A stretch of 64,000 bases of DNA from positions 207,184,715 through 207,248,714 of the forward strand of contig CM037877.1 in assembly GCA_021292165.1 (NCBI GenBank), written 5' to 3'. Below the pieces are notes generated by a model, which worked only from the letters and a program-made list of their open reading frames with translations, did not search any database and was not told the origin of the DNA. A program made the translations under genes and the position numbers. The DNA comes from Shinisaurus crocodilurus (Eukaryota > Chordata > Lepidosauria > Squamata > Shinisauridae). Below are positions 1-12,700 of the stretch, piece after piece. Position 1 is the first letter of the stretch; each line of letters opens with the position of its first letter.

Positions 1-512
1 TTCCAGATGAGTCTTTTAATGCACAAACACCCTGCCTCATTCACTGAATTTTACGGGGTGGGGATGGAGGTGTGTGTGTGTGTGGGGTCTAGATGTTGTC
101 ATCATCCACTTGCTACCCTCCTTGCTACCCACCATGTCTTCTGTCTTTTTTTGTTACCAAGAAAATCCATTAGAGAAGATGGAATAGCTGCACAATGCCT
201 TCTGATTGTTAGCGCTAGGAGCCCTCTGTCTGGAAGTACCCTACATGTTGTTAAACTCAGTGGGATTTCCTTCTGAGCACACATGCTTAGGCTCATGCTG
301 TTAACATAAATCAGAACAATCCCCCCCCCTTACTGTATACAGTAGAGGTTTGTTCTTAAAAAAAGGGGGGGCATTAGATTAAGGCTATAGTCCACAAAAC
401 ACAATACCCTTTAATAGCAATCAAATAACTACTGATTCCGTCAGGGAAACTTGGAATTAAACACTTTGAGTTTCTGTTTTATGTCTAAGTGGGATCTCTA
501 TAATTTGGACAG

Positions 513-2740
513 GTGTGCACATTTTTACAAGGCGCTACCAAGGCATGGATTGAAGAGCAGAAGGTTCCTTATGCTTTCAAGGATACAGACTGGGTTGGAT
601 ATGACGATGAAAAGAGCTTTCAGTTAAAAGTGCGTTATTTTCATGTAATAATTATATCCTAGGAGTATGAAGATCCTTTAGTACTTGAGAAAGTTCTAGT
701 TGCTAACCAAACTTACTGACAGCACAATCCTAGGGCTGCTAGATAGTGTCTAGATGGTCATAGGATTTTTCAGAGTCCCAGCTCTGACCTCGGAAAATCA
801 CTCCGAGGTCAGAGTGGAGACTCTGAACTCGGAGCGCCCTCCCCTCCCCCCTGCAGCTGGCACAGAAAGAACAGTGCCGGCTGCGGCTCCGAGGTTGCAA
901 ACACGACCTCAGAGACGGGGTTTAGGGGGTGGGGAGGAGAGGAGACAGGCGCCACCAGCCTCCTTCCCTCCTGCTCCAAGATGCCTCAGCTAACAGAAAT
1001 CAGCCATCTAGCTGAGTTGCACAGTGGGGGGAGCACAGAGGCAACCTTTACCTCTGTGATCCTCCCACTCTCCATAGGATGCCCATAATCCTCCGAGTTT
1101 TTGGGGGGCTACGGGTATCCCGATTGGATTGCGCCCTGAGTCATGCTCTTAAGAGGCATAAATTGATTCAGACAGATGACATTGACTGAAATGGCTGATT
1201 TATGACAGCTGAGGATTGGAGCACCTTTATAAGCTGCCCTCTTCACAAACAGAATATAAAAAGAGGGACCTGCAACAAAAAGTTGCAGTGTGGAGTGCTC
1301 CTGTTCAGGTTTCATCCAGCTAGACATACCCTCTTCCAGGGCTCCCATTTTTTCACCACCACCCCACTCCAACAGACACTCACTGAGCATGCACACTAAT
1401 CACTGGGCTATTTTGGGATGTGTTTTTGTTTTGCCACCTTAGCTTTTCCCCTAAATTTTTTTTGGTATTTTTGCAAAGCTTGGAGTTCCCTTGAGCATGC
1501 TGATATTTCCCTCTTGTTTCTCTTTTGCCCTGTTTTGATTATAGTCCTGTTGTTGCACCACACTTACCAGCTGAGTCAGGGCCGGTGCTACCATTAGGCC
1601 AACTAGGCAGCTGCCTAGGGCGCGGGGCTAAAGGGGGTGCCAGAAATGCCTTGGGGGAAAAAATATAGCGCTTCTCAAGTGGGAGGGGGGGGCGCTAAAT
1701 ATCTGATCTTGCCTAGGGCACCAAACTGCCTTGCACCGGTCCTGAGCTGAGTGCACTATTAAAGGGAGTGATTATCATACAGTGGAAAAGGCTGAGAGAG
1801 AATTGCTTGTTTCATCCTGGGAGGAAAAAGAAATAAGGTTCTTATTCTTCCTTTGGGCAACATTAGGAGCTTTTCTACATGAGGCATTTATTGTGCACTC
1901 ATCATTTCCTACTCACAGTTATGTTTTTTTTTTTAGAAATATTGTGACCCTCCACTTTCACTTCTGTTTGTAAACAGCACTTTCAGTGAGTTTTTTTAGA
2001 GCAGGGAAAATGGGGTATTATTTCTGATGGCAAAAGAAAGCCCATTTTCCTCTTGTGTATTTGTGCTATTCTGCTATAGTATAGCACCACCTAGAGATTA
2101 TGTAGTGGAAAAGCAGGAAAGGAAAACTCTTTGTGTAGTGTTTGGATATCAGTTCAGCGATGAAACCGAAAGTAGATGGAGTGGATTAACAGCCTTGTGC
2201 AGAAAAGCCCTAAATGATCTAGCAGCAAGAAGTACATTGTGAAATTGCCCAGTTAGCACTTCTGAGTGCTCTTTAGCTAGTCACTGTGCTTCCGATCTTA
2301 TTTACGTTACTAGGGAGTGGTGCGTTTTAGATACTCAGAAAATACTTTATTCAACCACTGTACATTGATGGCTCAATGTCTTTGCACTTTATTCTTAAGT
2401 ATAAATTGTTTATACTAAAACAATAAATTGTAAATGTGCTGCTTAGCAGCCACAGTATCTGGGAGCAATTTCTAGTTGCCTGATATTAGCAAAAAAAAAA
2501 CAACACAAAAGAGGCATGCTGTGTAAGAACCATTATGGGACTGGTACTCTGTAAGCGTTGGCCTGTAGACTATTTACAAAGTGGTTGTTATCTTTTCCAT
2601 TGCAGGCTGAGTTCTTGAAGAGTGAACAGTATGGAGGGGCCATGGTTTGGACTCTTGGCATGGATGATTTCTCTGGCATGTTCTGTGATCAAGGAGCCAA
2701 TGTCCTCGTTAATAAACTAAAGGGTTTCTTAGGAAACTGA
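513..2740 (+). CDS. GH18 chitinase without CBM14, last two exons (exons 9-10), clean copy
   Basis: Exon 9 is 513-629 (117 nt, phase 0 at both ends) and encodes [18 protein letters not shown] and DWVGYDD. Exon 10 is 2606-2740 (135 nt) and encodes [18 protein letters not shown], then GFLGN and TGA. Boundaries are ACAG/GTG, AAA/GTGCG and GCAG/GCT. Both exons align with exons 9-10 of the CHIA gene in this window. The stop at the end of the barrel means there is no hinge and no chitin-binding domain. Wording such as GATK, KVPY and WVGYDD recalls chitotriosidase and CHI3L1 more than CHIA. Upstream exons should lie left of the window. The gene converges on PIFO, as OVGP1 does in mammals. Assignment to a named subfamily is uncertain. 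Confidence 0.88.
720..1140 (+). mobile_element. MITE-like element with CAATCC / GGATTG ends
   Basis: It starts near ACAATCCTAGGGCTGC and ends near GGATTGCGCCCTGA. The internal part is G+C-rich with repeated CCGAGGTC/GACCTCGG motifs. A related copy lies in opposite orientation at about 32540-32960, with the shared text of a 'TCTAGACA..GTCTAGCAGCC' block. Another relative is at 14699-15142. The mirror copy is at about 29640-30055. Reading frames inside it show no recognisable protein. Confidence 0.6.
1577..1744 (+). mobile_element. hAT-type MITE (168 bp) with 8-bp target duplication
   Basis: The ends are CAGGGCCGGTGC and GCACCGGTCCTG, and AGCTGAGT flanks both sides (1569-1576 and 1745-1752). 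Length and target duplication fit a non-autonomous hAT element. Related independent copies are at 7553-7717 and 37311-37861. Confidence 0.88.
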
Positions 2741-2746
2741 GGTAAT

Positions 2747-2752
2747 AATAAA
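2747..2752 (+). terminator. Possible polyadenylation signal of the second chitinase
   Basis: AATAAA only 6 bp after the stop codon at 2738-2740. It would give a very short 3' UTR, and a later signal may be used instead. Confidence 0.35.
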
Positions 2753-2949
2753 CTAGGGTAAAGATGGCAGAAGGTCATGTGTATCATTAAGTAATCAATC
2801 CAATGTCCAGTGAAATTAGAATTTGATGAAAGGCTAATTGTGTGAGAGTTTAATCCTCTAGTTTCTAAACTCTCCTTTTAGATTCAAATGTTAGGCTTGG
2901 TCTCAAGTAGATTTATATGATAAACCATGTACTACAAAAGCATTTGTAT

Positions 2950-3150
2950 GATTAAAATATTTACATCCTGTCTCTCAGCTGTGGTTTCCATAGTGGCTTG
3001 CAATATGAATTAAAACAAGCAATCCAACAAATAACATTGAATTAAAATTGAAATTAAATTAAGACTGCAGCAGATACACCAGTTTAAAACGGCAGCAAAA
3101 AATCAAATCAAATACTCAGTCTTATTTGTTAGGATTGGGGTCCAACAAAG
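2950..3150 (-). mobile_element. LINE 3' end fragment
   Basis: Read on the minus strand it resembles an L2/CR1-like 3' end (GCAAGCCACTATGG, then GAGAGACAGGATGTAAAT). It is AT-rich and non-coding. The mirror copy is at about 27660-27835. Confidence 0.4.
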
Positions 3151-3406
3151 ATTTCTTCTGACAGGTTTCATAATGGCCTCCCTCAAGGGTCACCTCGAAT
3201 GAATGAGATTGTTTTTTAAACTAAAAAAAAAATGTATGGGCTATTAGTTCAATTTTTTTCAACCGATCGACATCGTCTTTGATCTGTCCACTGCCCCATT
3301 GTCAGCCCCTTAAGGTTACAGAACATTATTCTAAACTCTAAAATGAAAAATGAAGAGACAGAAAGGAGGAGGAGCACTGGAATAGAGAACAGTCGAAATC
3401 TAGCCC

Positions 3407-3482
3407 AGCCTTCCCCAACTGAGGGGGATGATGGGAGTTGTAGTCCAACACATCTGAAGGGTACCAGGTTGGGGAAGGTTGA
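3407..3482 (+). mobile_element. Short hAT-like MITE (76 bp)
   Basis: The ends AGCCTTCCCCAAC and GTTGGGGAAGGT are inverted, and TCTAGCCC flanks it (3399-3406 and 3483-3490). A truncated relative starts near 56753 in CHIA intron 6. Confidence 0.75.
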
Positions 3483-4464
3483 TCTAGCCCATCCTAGTAG
3501 TGATCTAGACACTGCTGCTTATGGCAGTTTTTCCCCTGGGGCAAATAGCAGCTGCAAGAGGATCTGGACTGGGACTGTGATAAAGGCACAGGGTTAAATC
3601 TCCTCCTCACCCACACTGTAATCCCAATCCAGATTACAACCCTACTCTCTTGGCTCCTACTTAGTAAACAACAACCAAGCACGCAAGGGACAATGTTGTG
3701 CTTAAAGCCATATCTAGATTGCCCCTATTGTTTGAAAGTATTGTAATACATGGCTATGTTTCACTGTTTTCTGTTATATGTTACATACTTTATAAACATA
3801 AGGTCCAGCACATATGCGACATGCTTCTGACCTGAATCTGTTCTACCACAGATCATGAAGAATCTTGCCAAGCAAGCAGTGTGTTGTGAAAGAAAAATTA
3901 GCCATTTAAAATCTAGCTCCCTGAGCTTTCACATGAATTTTAGATAAGATCTGAATTTAAAACACACCCGTATCTGTGGCCATTTATATTACCTGTAGAC
4001 AGCAAGAAAATAGATATACATTGTGGGCTACATCTAACATTATGCAGGTGGACTTCCACTTGCACAACGGAAGTTTCCCTTCTCCTCCTCCCCACTGCAG
4101 CCAGCTGCACGCCTCCTCGGCTCCAGATGGTCCCCCAACCCACCAGAGCAGATCTGGAGGGCATGTGGTGGGCTGCAATACTGTCCGTTCTGTCCGCAGA
4201 AGGACACCATTGGATACAACCCTATGAGATATATGTGGAATTTGGAATTCACACACTTTTATTTTACTATGAAAAATATAATAGAATCCATGCAATAAAC
4301 ATTATTGATTTACCATAAATAATGTCAAGTTACAGCACAATAGCACTGACAAAGGTATTTATTTCATGCATCTGATATTTAACTTGGAAGAAAAGGTGAA
4401 CAACATAAACAGGGAGTGTGTGTGTCTCCTCTAGCTGTTTGTTTTCATCTGTCCTTAGAAAGTA

Positions 4465-4615
4465 AGTTTATAGAGTTGGAAGGAGCCTACAAGGCTATCG
4501 AGTCCAACCCCCTGCTCAATTCAGGAAACTAGAGGAGGGGTCTCCCATCCAAGTAACAACCAGGCTTGACCCTGCTTAGCTTTTCACACTCAGACAAGCT
4601 GAGCCAGCTTAAGCC
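4465..4615 (-). mobile_element. 5S rRNA-derived SINE-like repeat with CR1-type tail
   Basis: On the minus strand it reads AAGCTAAGCAGGGTCA, GCCTGGTTG and ACTTGGATGGGAGACC, the internal promoter region of 5S rRNA. A tail follows with GGTTGGACTCGATAGCC and CTTCCAACTCTAT, typical of CR1-type 3' ends. The start and end of a real 5S gene are not both present, so it is not functional rRNA. Confidence 0.75.
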
Positions 4616-6738
4616 ACATGCCTGTTCATAAAAAGCAAGGACACATATACCGGTAGCTCTCTGGCTAGGAGCAATACATCCTATGATTCCAATGTGAGTG
4701 GAGCTGCAGCAGCACCACACATTCAACATCAGATGAACTCCCCATGAAACTCCTGCTGTTAAAGCGATATATATCATCCCTTGAAAATGACACATTGGGG
4801 GCACAGGATCAGTTTCTGTTTTTTATTATTTCCGTACAGTCATGCAAAGACAGACATTTGGCTATTAACAGTAAATTACTAATTACAACAATAAGTTGGG
4901 GATTGGATGGGTGGAAGAATATGGAGGTCCAGGGTTTATGCTGGAACTTATCTGAGTTTGAGGGTTTCCTTTGCCAAGTGATAAAATATTTCTACTTTAC
5001 TACGAGGCAAATGGTTCTATGGCCTAATTTGAATTCACTAGCTTGCAAGATGTACAAGGGGATATTTCATATTTAGGAAAAATGGGGAATGATCTACTGG
5101 CATGTGGTTCCAGTAGAATCAAGGCTCCTGTGTGAAACTTTTGAGTGAAAACCAACTGCATGGAGAAATGAAGAATACCTAAAGGAAATGGTAAAAAGCC
5201 ATTTATAGGGTGGGGTGCATAGAAATATTTAATCTTAATGCCACAGAGAATGCAGAAACAGCAGCATCAGGCAGAGTAGAGTGGTCCAGTTCTATGCTAT
5301 TCACCAGTGCTCAGTGGGAAGGATTTAGTCTCTCAATACGTTTACTATTATTCATGTGTTTCCTCCCATGTTGCAAAGTAGAGCAGGGAACAGATTGTAT
5401 GGATGAGCCTATAGTTGTTCACAAAAGAGTATAAGTTTATGAAAAGCATTGCAAACCTATGCTCCTAAGTACTGTACCTTTAGCTCAATTCAGACAGGAA
5501 ACCATGGTTTTCTGCTACAAAAACAAGCCATGGAGAGTCTCACATGCTCCCCTCTTTCCCACTCCTCTTCTTTTGCACCTCTGAGGAGGAGATGGAAAGC
5601 TTCTGATTTTGATTTTAAATGAATTGTGATGTCAGAACAAGTTGGGGAACTGTAGTTTGTTTAAAATATAATCAGTAAGAACAAGCCAGGATTAAACCAT
5701 GGTTTCAGATCTCAGTTTGCTCTTAATCCAAGTTTGGACATCACCAGGAACTGTGGTTAGTTTAAAACCAAAAGTGTCTCCTCCTGAGAGGTATGAAAAA
5801 GAGGAGGAGAAGGGAGTGGGGAGTGCCCAAGCCTGGGCTTATAGTGTGAAATTATGCTTTCTGTTAGGTCTAACGAAGCCTGTGCCTTTTCCTCAGCAAA
5901 GATAAAACCTCTGTGTGTGTGTGTGAGAGAGAGATTTTCAGTGAGAAAGCAGTACAAGGGTAAAGGTTAAAGAAATCCCTCCTCCTGGTCTTACACTTCA
6001 AATTGCAGCTTCAGCATCTGGACTGTGTTCAAGAAAAGAATATTGCAAATATATATCATGGAACTACTCAAACAGTGTAGTCCCACCCTCAGCCAGAGAT
6101 AGAAAAGGCAGGCACTGTAGTGCAAGGCATCACATGCCAGGTCACTTATCATGTGATACATGAGCACAGCAGACTTACATGGCACATGCTTCCAGTATTC
6201 CTTGTGCTGCGAATAGCATGGGGTGGTACAAAAGGTTCTATATCCTGGTATTTCAGCAGGATGTGCTGTTCTAGTAATAACATCTCCTGTTTGGCACAGC
6301 TTTTGTGGGCATGGTGACCTCAAGCCTCAAAGCTCTGGCAAGATATTTCAAAACTGGTGTACAAAAGAAAATGAAACAGTGGAAATCTGAGTTTTGCTTA
6401 AGCGTTCTCCTAGCCTAACACTGCAAAAATGGAGGATTGGCTCATGTAGCAGGTGGAAAGGAAACTGAAGGGCTAGAATGGCCATTGCAATAGCGAAGGC
6501 ATTTGAAGGTGCCCTTTCAGCTTCACAATTATGGGTGTTTTGTTGAGAGTTTTGAACTAGTCAATAAAAATAGGAAGGTAAGAGACATTTAAAGGGATAA
6601 CAAACAGTTTATCAAGTAGCCTGGTTATTGAATCAAAGTAACAAATGAAATAACAAATGACCCCAATTCTGTCTAACAACAAAGAGGCAAATGAATTGTT
6701 TAAGTACATAGGAGGGGAAAACACACCAACCAGAAGAA

Positions 6739-9700
6739 TTAGACATCGTAGTATAAGCTCAGGTAGGCCACTCGGTTCCGATGCTTCCTGAATTCTTTGT
6801 CTGAAAGCAGCTAAAATAAATACAAATATAAATATTCCACAAATGTTATACTACACAATAAAGAAATAAACATCTCAGCACAGTTTTCAATCTAATATCC
6901 CCATGTCCACAAGACAAACTGCTTCAGGCAAAGGAATCTCCCAGAAAGGAACATAGGTTTAGCTAACTACCAGAAAGAGGCTAGTGGGTCAAACTAGACA
7001 CGAAGCTAATTGCGTGCGTGATTGTTATTTGTGTGTCTAGTTTTTAAAGTTTAATTATAACTGTGGGCAACCCCCACCACCCAATCAGAATGGGGACTGT
7101 GGTGCATGGGGAGGGGAGTTTAACCCTTTCTTCCCCCCATCCCAGAAGGCTACTCCCAGGGCTTGGGTAGGCTCATACAGGTGTAACAGATCCTTCAAAT
7201 AACCTGGCCCAAAACGATCATGGGCTTTAAAAATTAAAACCAGCACTTTGAGCTCAGAAACGAATAGGTAACCAACATTGCTGATGCAGAATTGGTGTTA
7301 TATGCACAGACCACCTGCTCCGCACAAGTAGCCTGGCAGCCACTTGTTGGTTCTTATATGCAGATATTCAAAAATCAAAGAATGTCATTAATCCACCCCA
7401 ACACTGGAATCAACCAAGTTAAGGGCAGTATCCAATGCTGCCCAAGTGCCAGCAGGAGCCACCGTGTGTGCAACTGGGATTTAGAGTTTCAGATGGGAAC
7501 TGGCAATGACCAGAGATGCTTGTTTCTGGAATGTGGCAGGCAGCAGAACTCACAGGACCAGTGCAAGGCAGTTTGGTGCCCTAGGCAAGATCAGATATTT
7601 AACGCCCCCCTTTCTCACTTGAGAGCGCTGTATTTTTTTTCAAGGCGTTTCTGGTGCCCCCTTTAGCCCTGCGCTCTAGGCAGCTGCCTAGTTGGCCTAA
7701 TGGTAGCACCGGCCCTGAGAACTCACATAATGGAGCTCCGCCAATCTATTCCAATCTGGAAACAAGCGTTTCTGCTCATTTAGGGGCTTTCTTTATGACA
7801 CCTTAAATCCCTGTTGCGCAAGCAGTGGGTCCTGCTTGCACAATGGAAATGGCAGGAGCGCAGCAGCCCCATTGGATGCCACCCTAGAACTACGGCCCTG
7901 AAAAAAATTGCTACCTCTTGCTGAAATCAAGTATTTCTGCGATCTCAAGATCTAACTTCAATGCAAATGTAGTTACAATGACCATTTAGATAACTGTATC
8001 TAAATTTCATACCTCAGTTCTGAAAGTTCTTTTCACTGGTGTTGGTACTAAGGTCCAGTCTGGGGATCCAAACTTCCCCGGCCAGGTGACATGCCTGTGT
8101 GGCATCTTGTTTGGGTCATACGTTCCAGGTCTAGAGAGAGATTGAGAAATCCTTCCATGTGTCATGTCTGCAAAGAACTAATATGGCCCCTTATACAGTG
8201 CATGTGCCACATTAATCCATTGAGATACATAGGTCTTTTTGTATTGTCTTTTATTCCATCATGGTTGTATTACTAGTAAATGTAGGAGTTATTCTTAAAG
8301 AAACATTAGCTACATCTTTTCCAATCCAAAATGGCTCCGGCAAAGGTTGACAAAGGTGTCAAAAGAATCGACAAGAGATGGTAGGGATGGGGATCCTTGT
8401 AATTTCATGTTGAAAAAAGTTGATGAACTTCAGCTATTAGCAACTATCAAAGTCATGCAAAAAATTATGCCTCATTAGCAAAATAGACTTTTGCACTTGG
8501 TTCTGTCAATTTATTTTGCCAACTTGTACTGTGTTCAAATGGAAAATTATACTCAACTGGTGATGCAGCAATAGTGGATGCTGCTGATCCTCCATTGCTG
8601 AATCAAGGGCCAACCCCACATAATGACAAGGCCCTGTTAAATCAGCCTTTGCTTTCGGGGGGGGGGGGATCTGCATTTCATGATAGGTCTGGGTGTTTTG
8701 GGGAGTGATCCTAAAGCTGAGGGGCCACTGGAAACAGCTTGAGCACTGCTCTGCTGGAGAGGGAGGCCTGCCAGTGGGATCTTCTCCCCGATGTTATTTA
8801 ACATCTACCTAAAGCCGCTGGGAGCTATCATCAGGAGGTCTGGGGTGCGCAGTCATCAATATGCGGATGACACGCAGCTCTACCTCTCCTTCAAGTCCTC
8901 ACCAAGGTTGGCTGTTGAGACCCTGTCCAAGTGCCTGGAGTTAGTGGGTGGGTGGATGGGAAGGAACATGCTGAGGCTGAACCCTGACAAGACCAAGGTA
9001 CTTCTGGTGGGACACAAGGGGAGGCTAGGGGATGTTGACCTGGTGCTGAATGGGGTACATGCATCTATCCCTGAAAGACCAGGTCCGCAGCTTGGGGGTC
9101 ATTCTAGACTCCCAGCTGTCCATGGAGGCTCAAGTGTCAGCTGTGAGCCTGGGCAGCACTGTATCAACTCCATCTGATATGGCAGCTGCACCCCTACCTT
9201 CCTAATCATCTGGTCCCATCGGTGGTTCATGCCTTGGTCTCCTCTCGCCTAGACTACTGTAATGCACTCTACGTGGGGTTACCCTGGAAGACGGTTCGGA
9301 AGCTACAGCTGGTACAGAACGTGGCGGCTCGCCTGGTTAAAGGCAGCCGCCGGCAAGATCACATCACTCCGGTGCTCAAGGAGTTGCACTGGCTACCAGT
9401 TGCTAGCCGGGCCAAATTCAAGGTGTTGGTTTTGACCTTTAAAACCCTATATGGCTCTGGTCCAGCTTATCTCAAGGAGCGCCTCCAGCAACATCAAGTA
9501 GGCCGCTCAACAAGGTCTGCCACGGACGGCCTTCTCCTTGTGCCATCAGCCAGAGCACAGAAACTTAAAAGTCAAGAATATATAATGACACAAAATATAA
9601 CCAATAAAAGTGTATTAAAATAGACACAATTTCAAATTACAAAGATTTACAAATTAAAATATATAAAACATATAATAGCTAAAAAGAGATAAACATGTAA

Positions 9701-12700
9701 AATATCAGATATTGTCAAGTCTCGAGGGCTGGAAAAGGTCTTGAATATCTTTTCTGACCGAAGGACTGTTATCTCAAGGTGAAGTCTTGTTTGTACAAAT
9801 ATTATTGTTAGTTGCTTCCCGAGATGTGTCCTCACAGTATAGAAGCTTTCCTGTAATCTTGTGGAGAAGCCAAACACGTTTCGGCCTAACGGCCTTCCTC
9901 AGTGGCACTGTAGTTCCCACTTGATCCAGTTTATGATATATTGGTATGTGGCCTCAATTAATTGCTGGTCCCACTTGCAAACCTTCTGAGACAGTGCCCA
10001 ATGACTTTTATTGGTTATATTTTGTGTCATTATATATTCTTGACTTTTAAGTTTCTGTGTATTGTTTTAGCCAGGATTTTTAATACAGTCCCTTTTTGTA
10101 TGTTTTTGTTGTTCCATCAGCCAGAGGAGCCAGGCTGGTGGGGACTAAGAAGAGAGCCTTTTCTGTGGCAGCCCCCAAGTTATGGAACTCCCTCCCCAGT
10201 GACCTTCGCCATGCCCCCTCCCTGATGAACTTCTGCTGGGCTTTAAAAACCTGGCTTTTCAGGCGGGAATATGGGGTGGGTTAGGATTTTTTTAAAAAAC
10301 TCTTATATTGTGTTAATTGTGTATTATCCTGATTGTACATCGCCCAGGGTGGCTGGGTGACTGGCCAGATGGGCGATTTAAAAATATAATAAATAAACAA
10401 ACAAATAAATAAATGGCACTAACATTACCGGAGACCCTACATCTGCAGAAAGCTCTGTGGGCATAGATGTCACACTGGTGGTGTTCTGCCAGTGACACTT
10501 TGTGGGCATGCTGGTGATGGCCAAGGATCCACAGGATCTAAGCCACCTTGCTCCACTGACATGCCCTGAAAACAGGCCCTAAATAATAAGAAACAAAAAT
10601 GTGCCCTCCAAAGAAGCGGGGGGGGGGGAAGCCCCCTGCACCTCTTGCCTTGGCTGCAGCAGCAGCCCCGCCATGGAATCTCCCTCCCATGCACCATCGG
10701 ATTGTTCTGTCCATCATCCTTGGCAATACTAGAATGTGTATTAAGAGCACCCTGTATTTTTCAGGCTCCCATCCCAATAGGCACCTTTGTAGTTCAAGAA
10801 ATGAAAAGTGGTACCCAGGGAAAAAATCTTTGTCCTGAAGCTGCTCTGAATATCGTGGTGAGTTACTGCAAAACGGCAGATTGCCAGACTTGTGCTTGTG
10901 GGTTTTCATCCATATTGCCTGGTACGTTGTAGGGCAAGGAGTCACATGCTATAAATTAAGCATATAGAATAAAATTATGAGACAAATTATTGAAAAATCT
11001 ATAAATGCCCCAACTAGCCTTCAGTTCTAAGCTGAGTATGCAAGCCGGATCCTTATCTCACACTAAGCAGACCACTGTTCCAGGGAATTGTCTACTCTAA
11101 CTGGCAATGATTCTCCAAGGTCTGAGCCAGAGATCTTTTGTTCCAGACCTTTTTCTGCATGCAACACATGTGTTCTATCACTGTGCTATGGTCCCTTCTT
11201 ATTTAGCACCCCCCTTTTATGCATTTTGGAGGAGAGCTGCAGCTGCTCTCTTATGTTCCATCTCATGCCACTCCAGCAATCTCAGATAATACATGCAGGT
11301 GTTGCAGCACATCATCTTAAAAGAGGTATTCCCTCCTTCCCATGTAACCCCATCTGTCTTTTCTCATTTCTATAGTCTTACATTATTATTAGAGCAATGT
11401 GGAATAGAGTCACGGGAGAGTAGCCAGCACACTGATCCTATAACTGAAGAATTTTATTTGTGGTTCATCTTTTGCTGGGAAAAAGCAAAGGTGAACCAGA
11501 AACAATACTCCAGATAACAAAAATGATTACTCTAAGCAATCAGAACAAGAAATAATAGAAATTAAACTTCTATAATTAATTATATGTACATACACACAGT
11601 CTTTCTATTCATCTACTACAAAGTTATGTAATACATACAATTTAATAAATCAGTTCAATAAAATCAGTAACAAATTCATGACAGCTCCAGTACAGTCTGC
11701 AGGAACATGCTGATCCTACCTATACTGATGGAGATGAAGCTGTCCAGGTTTGCACCCTGTTAGAGAACATTTAAATTGAGGTGGTGTAGGACTGTGTTGT
11801 CTTTTGTGACTCTGATTGACTTGAGAGACCCAAAGGATGCTGCAGTTTGTGACTGTCAGTGATTCCAATGCCTCTCTGCCAGCAGCACTGTACACATATC
11901 AACTTGGAGAGAAGTGGCAACTACCAGCATAGTAGCATCATAAAAGCTGCAACTCTGGTGCTGGACCTGGCACCATGGTCAACACACCTTGGCCTTCAGG
12001 CCTTGAGACTTATTTTTAGTAACGACTTTAACACTTAATAGATTGAGAATCTATGATATTTGTTTATGTTTTGACAAAGACTCGTATTTCATGCATGGGG
12101 AGCTCATTCCAGGAATATTTTAACTGGATGATGGGCCCCGCCAATGAAATGAACAGGGCTTGTTTGCATTGGGGGGCAACACTGATGAATGGAACTTTAG
12201 ATCAGGAACCTCAAAATAATGAAGTAAGGCTACTGAGTCACACTGCTTTGTGAAAAGGCAACAAATACTTGTAACCAGTTGTTTAAGGAAATGTTTTGTC
12301 AATGAATCGGATAGATTTAAAAAAACCCATTTTGATCAACTAAAAAGGTGCTCCTGATTAATCCCTAAGCAGATTTAAATTTTAAGAATTATTTTTAATA
12401 CTAGTTATAAAAACTGCAGAAGGCAAGCACAGTCTTAAATGAGACATTCCCTCCTGTATGAAAGATAACAGAGAATATCTCTTCTAAAAGGATCTCTGCT
12501 GTGACGCCTGTGTGTATCATTGTTCTCATATGCACATCTGCAGATTTAATGGATCAATCAACTAAAATCCATATGATCAATCAATTAAGATTCCTTTAAT
12601 TGGGTAACAGTCCTACTTGCAACAAATAAAGGCTACTCTTGTCTATTAGTTTGGGGTGGGTGGGTGTTAAGACATCTCATTCCATAAACTGCTAATTACT

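Larger units (their letters stand above)
2741..6738. other. Intergenic DNA between the convergent second chitinase and PIFO
   Basis: About 4 kb between the two 3' ends. It contains a LINE tail, a short hAT MITE, a repeat at about 4027-4240 with inverted ends (GGGCTACATC and GATACAACCC) and a 5S-derived repeat at about 4465-4615. No exon could be supported in the rest. Confidence 0.6.

Noticed and set aside
8791..9623. Reverse-transcriptase reading frames as a host gene
   Set aside because: YADD core, LINE-style text, frameshifts and a retro-type tail show a dead LINE fragment.
10764..10856. A plausible plus-strand exon with clean splice-like ends (…TTTTTCAG / GTGAGT) encoding VVQEMKSG-type sequence
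   Set aside because: The opposite strand at the same place is PIFO exon 4 (10948-10815), which has matching phases and conserved residues. The plus-strand frame is a shadow.
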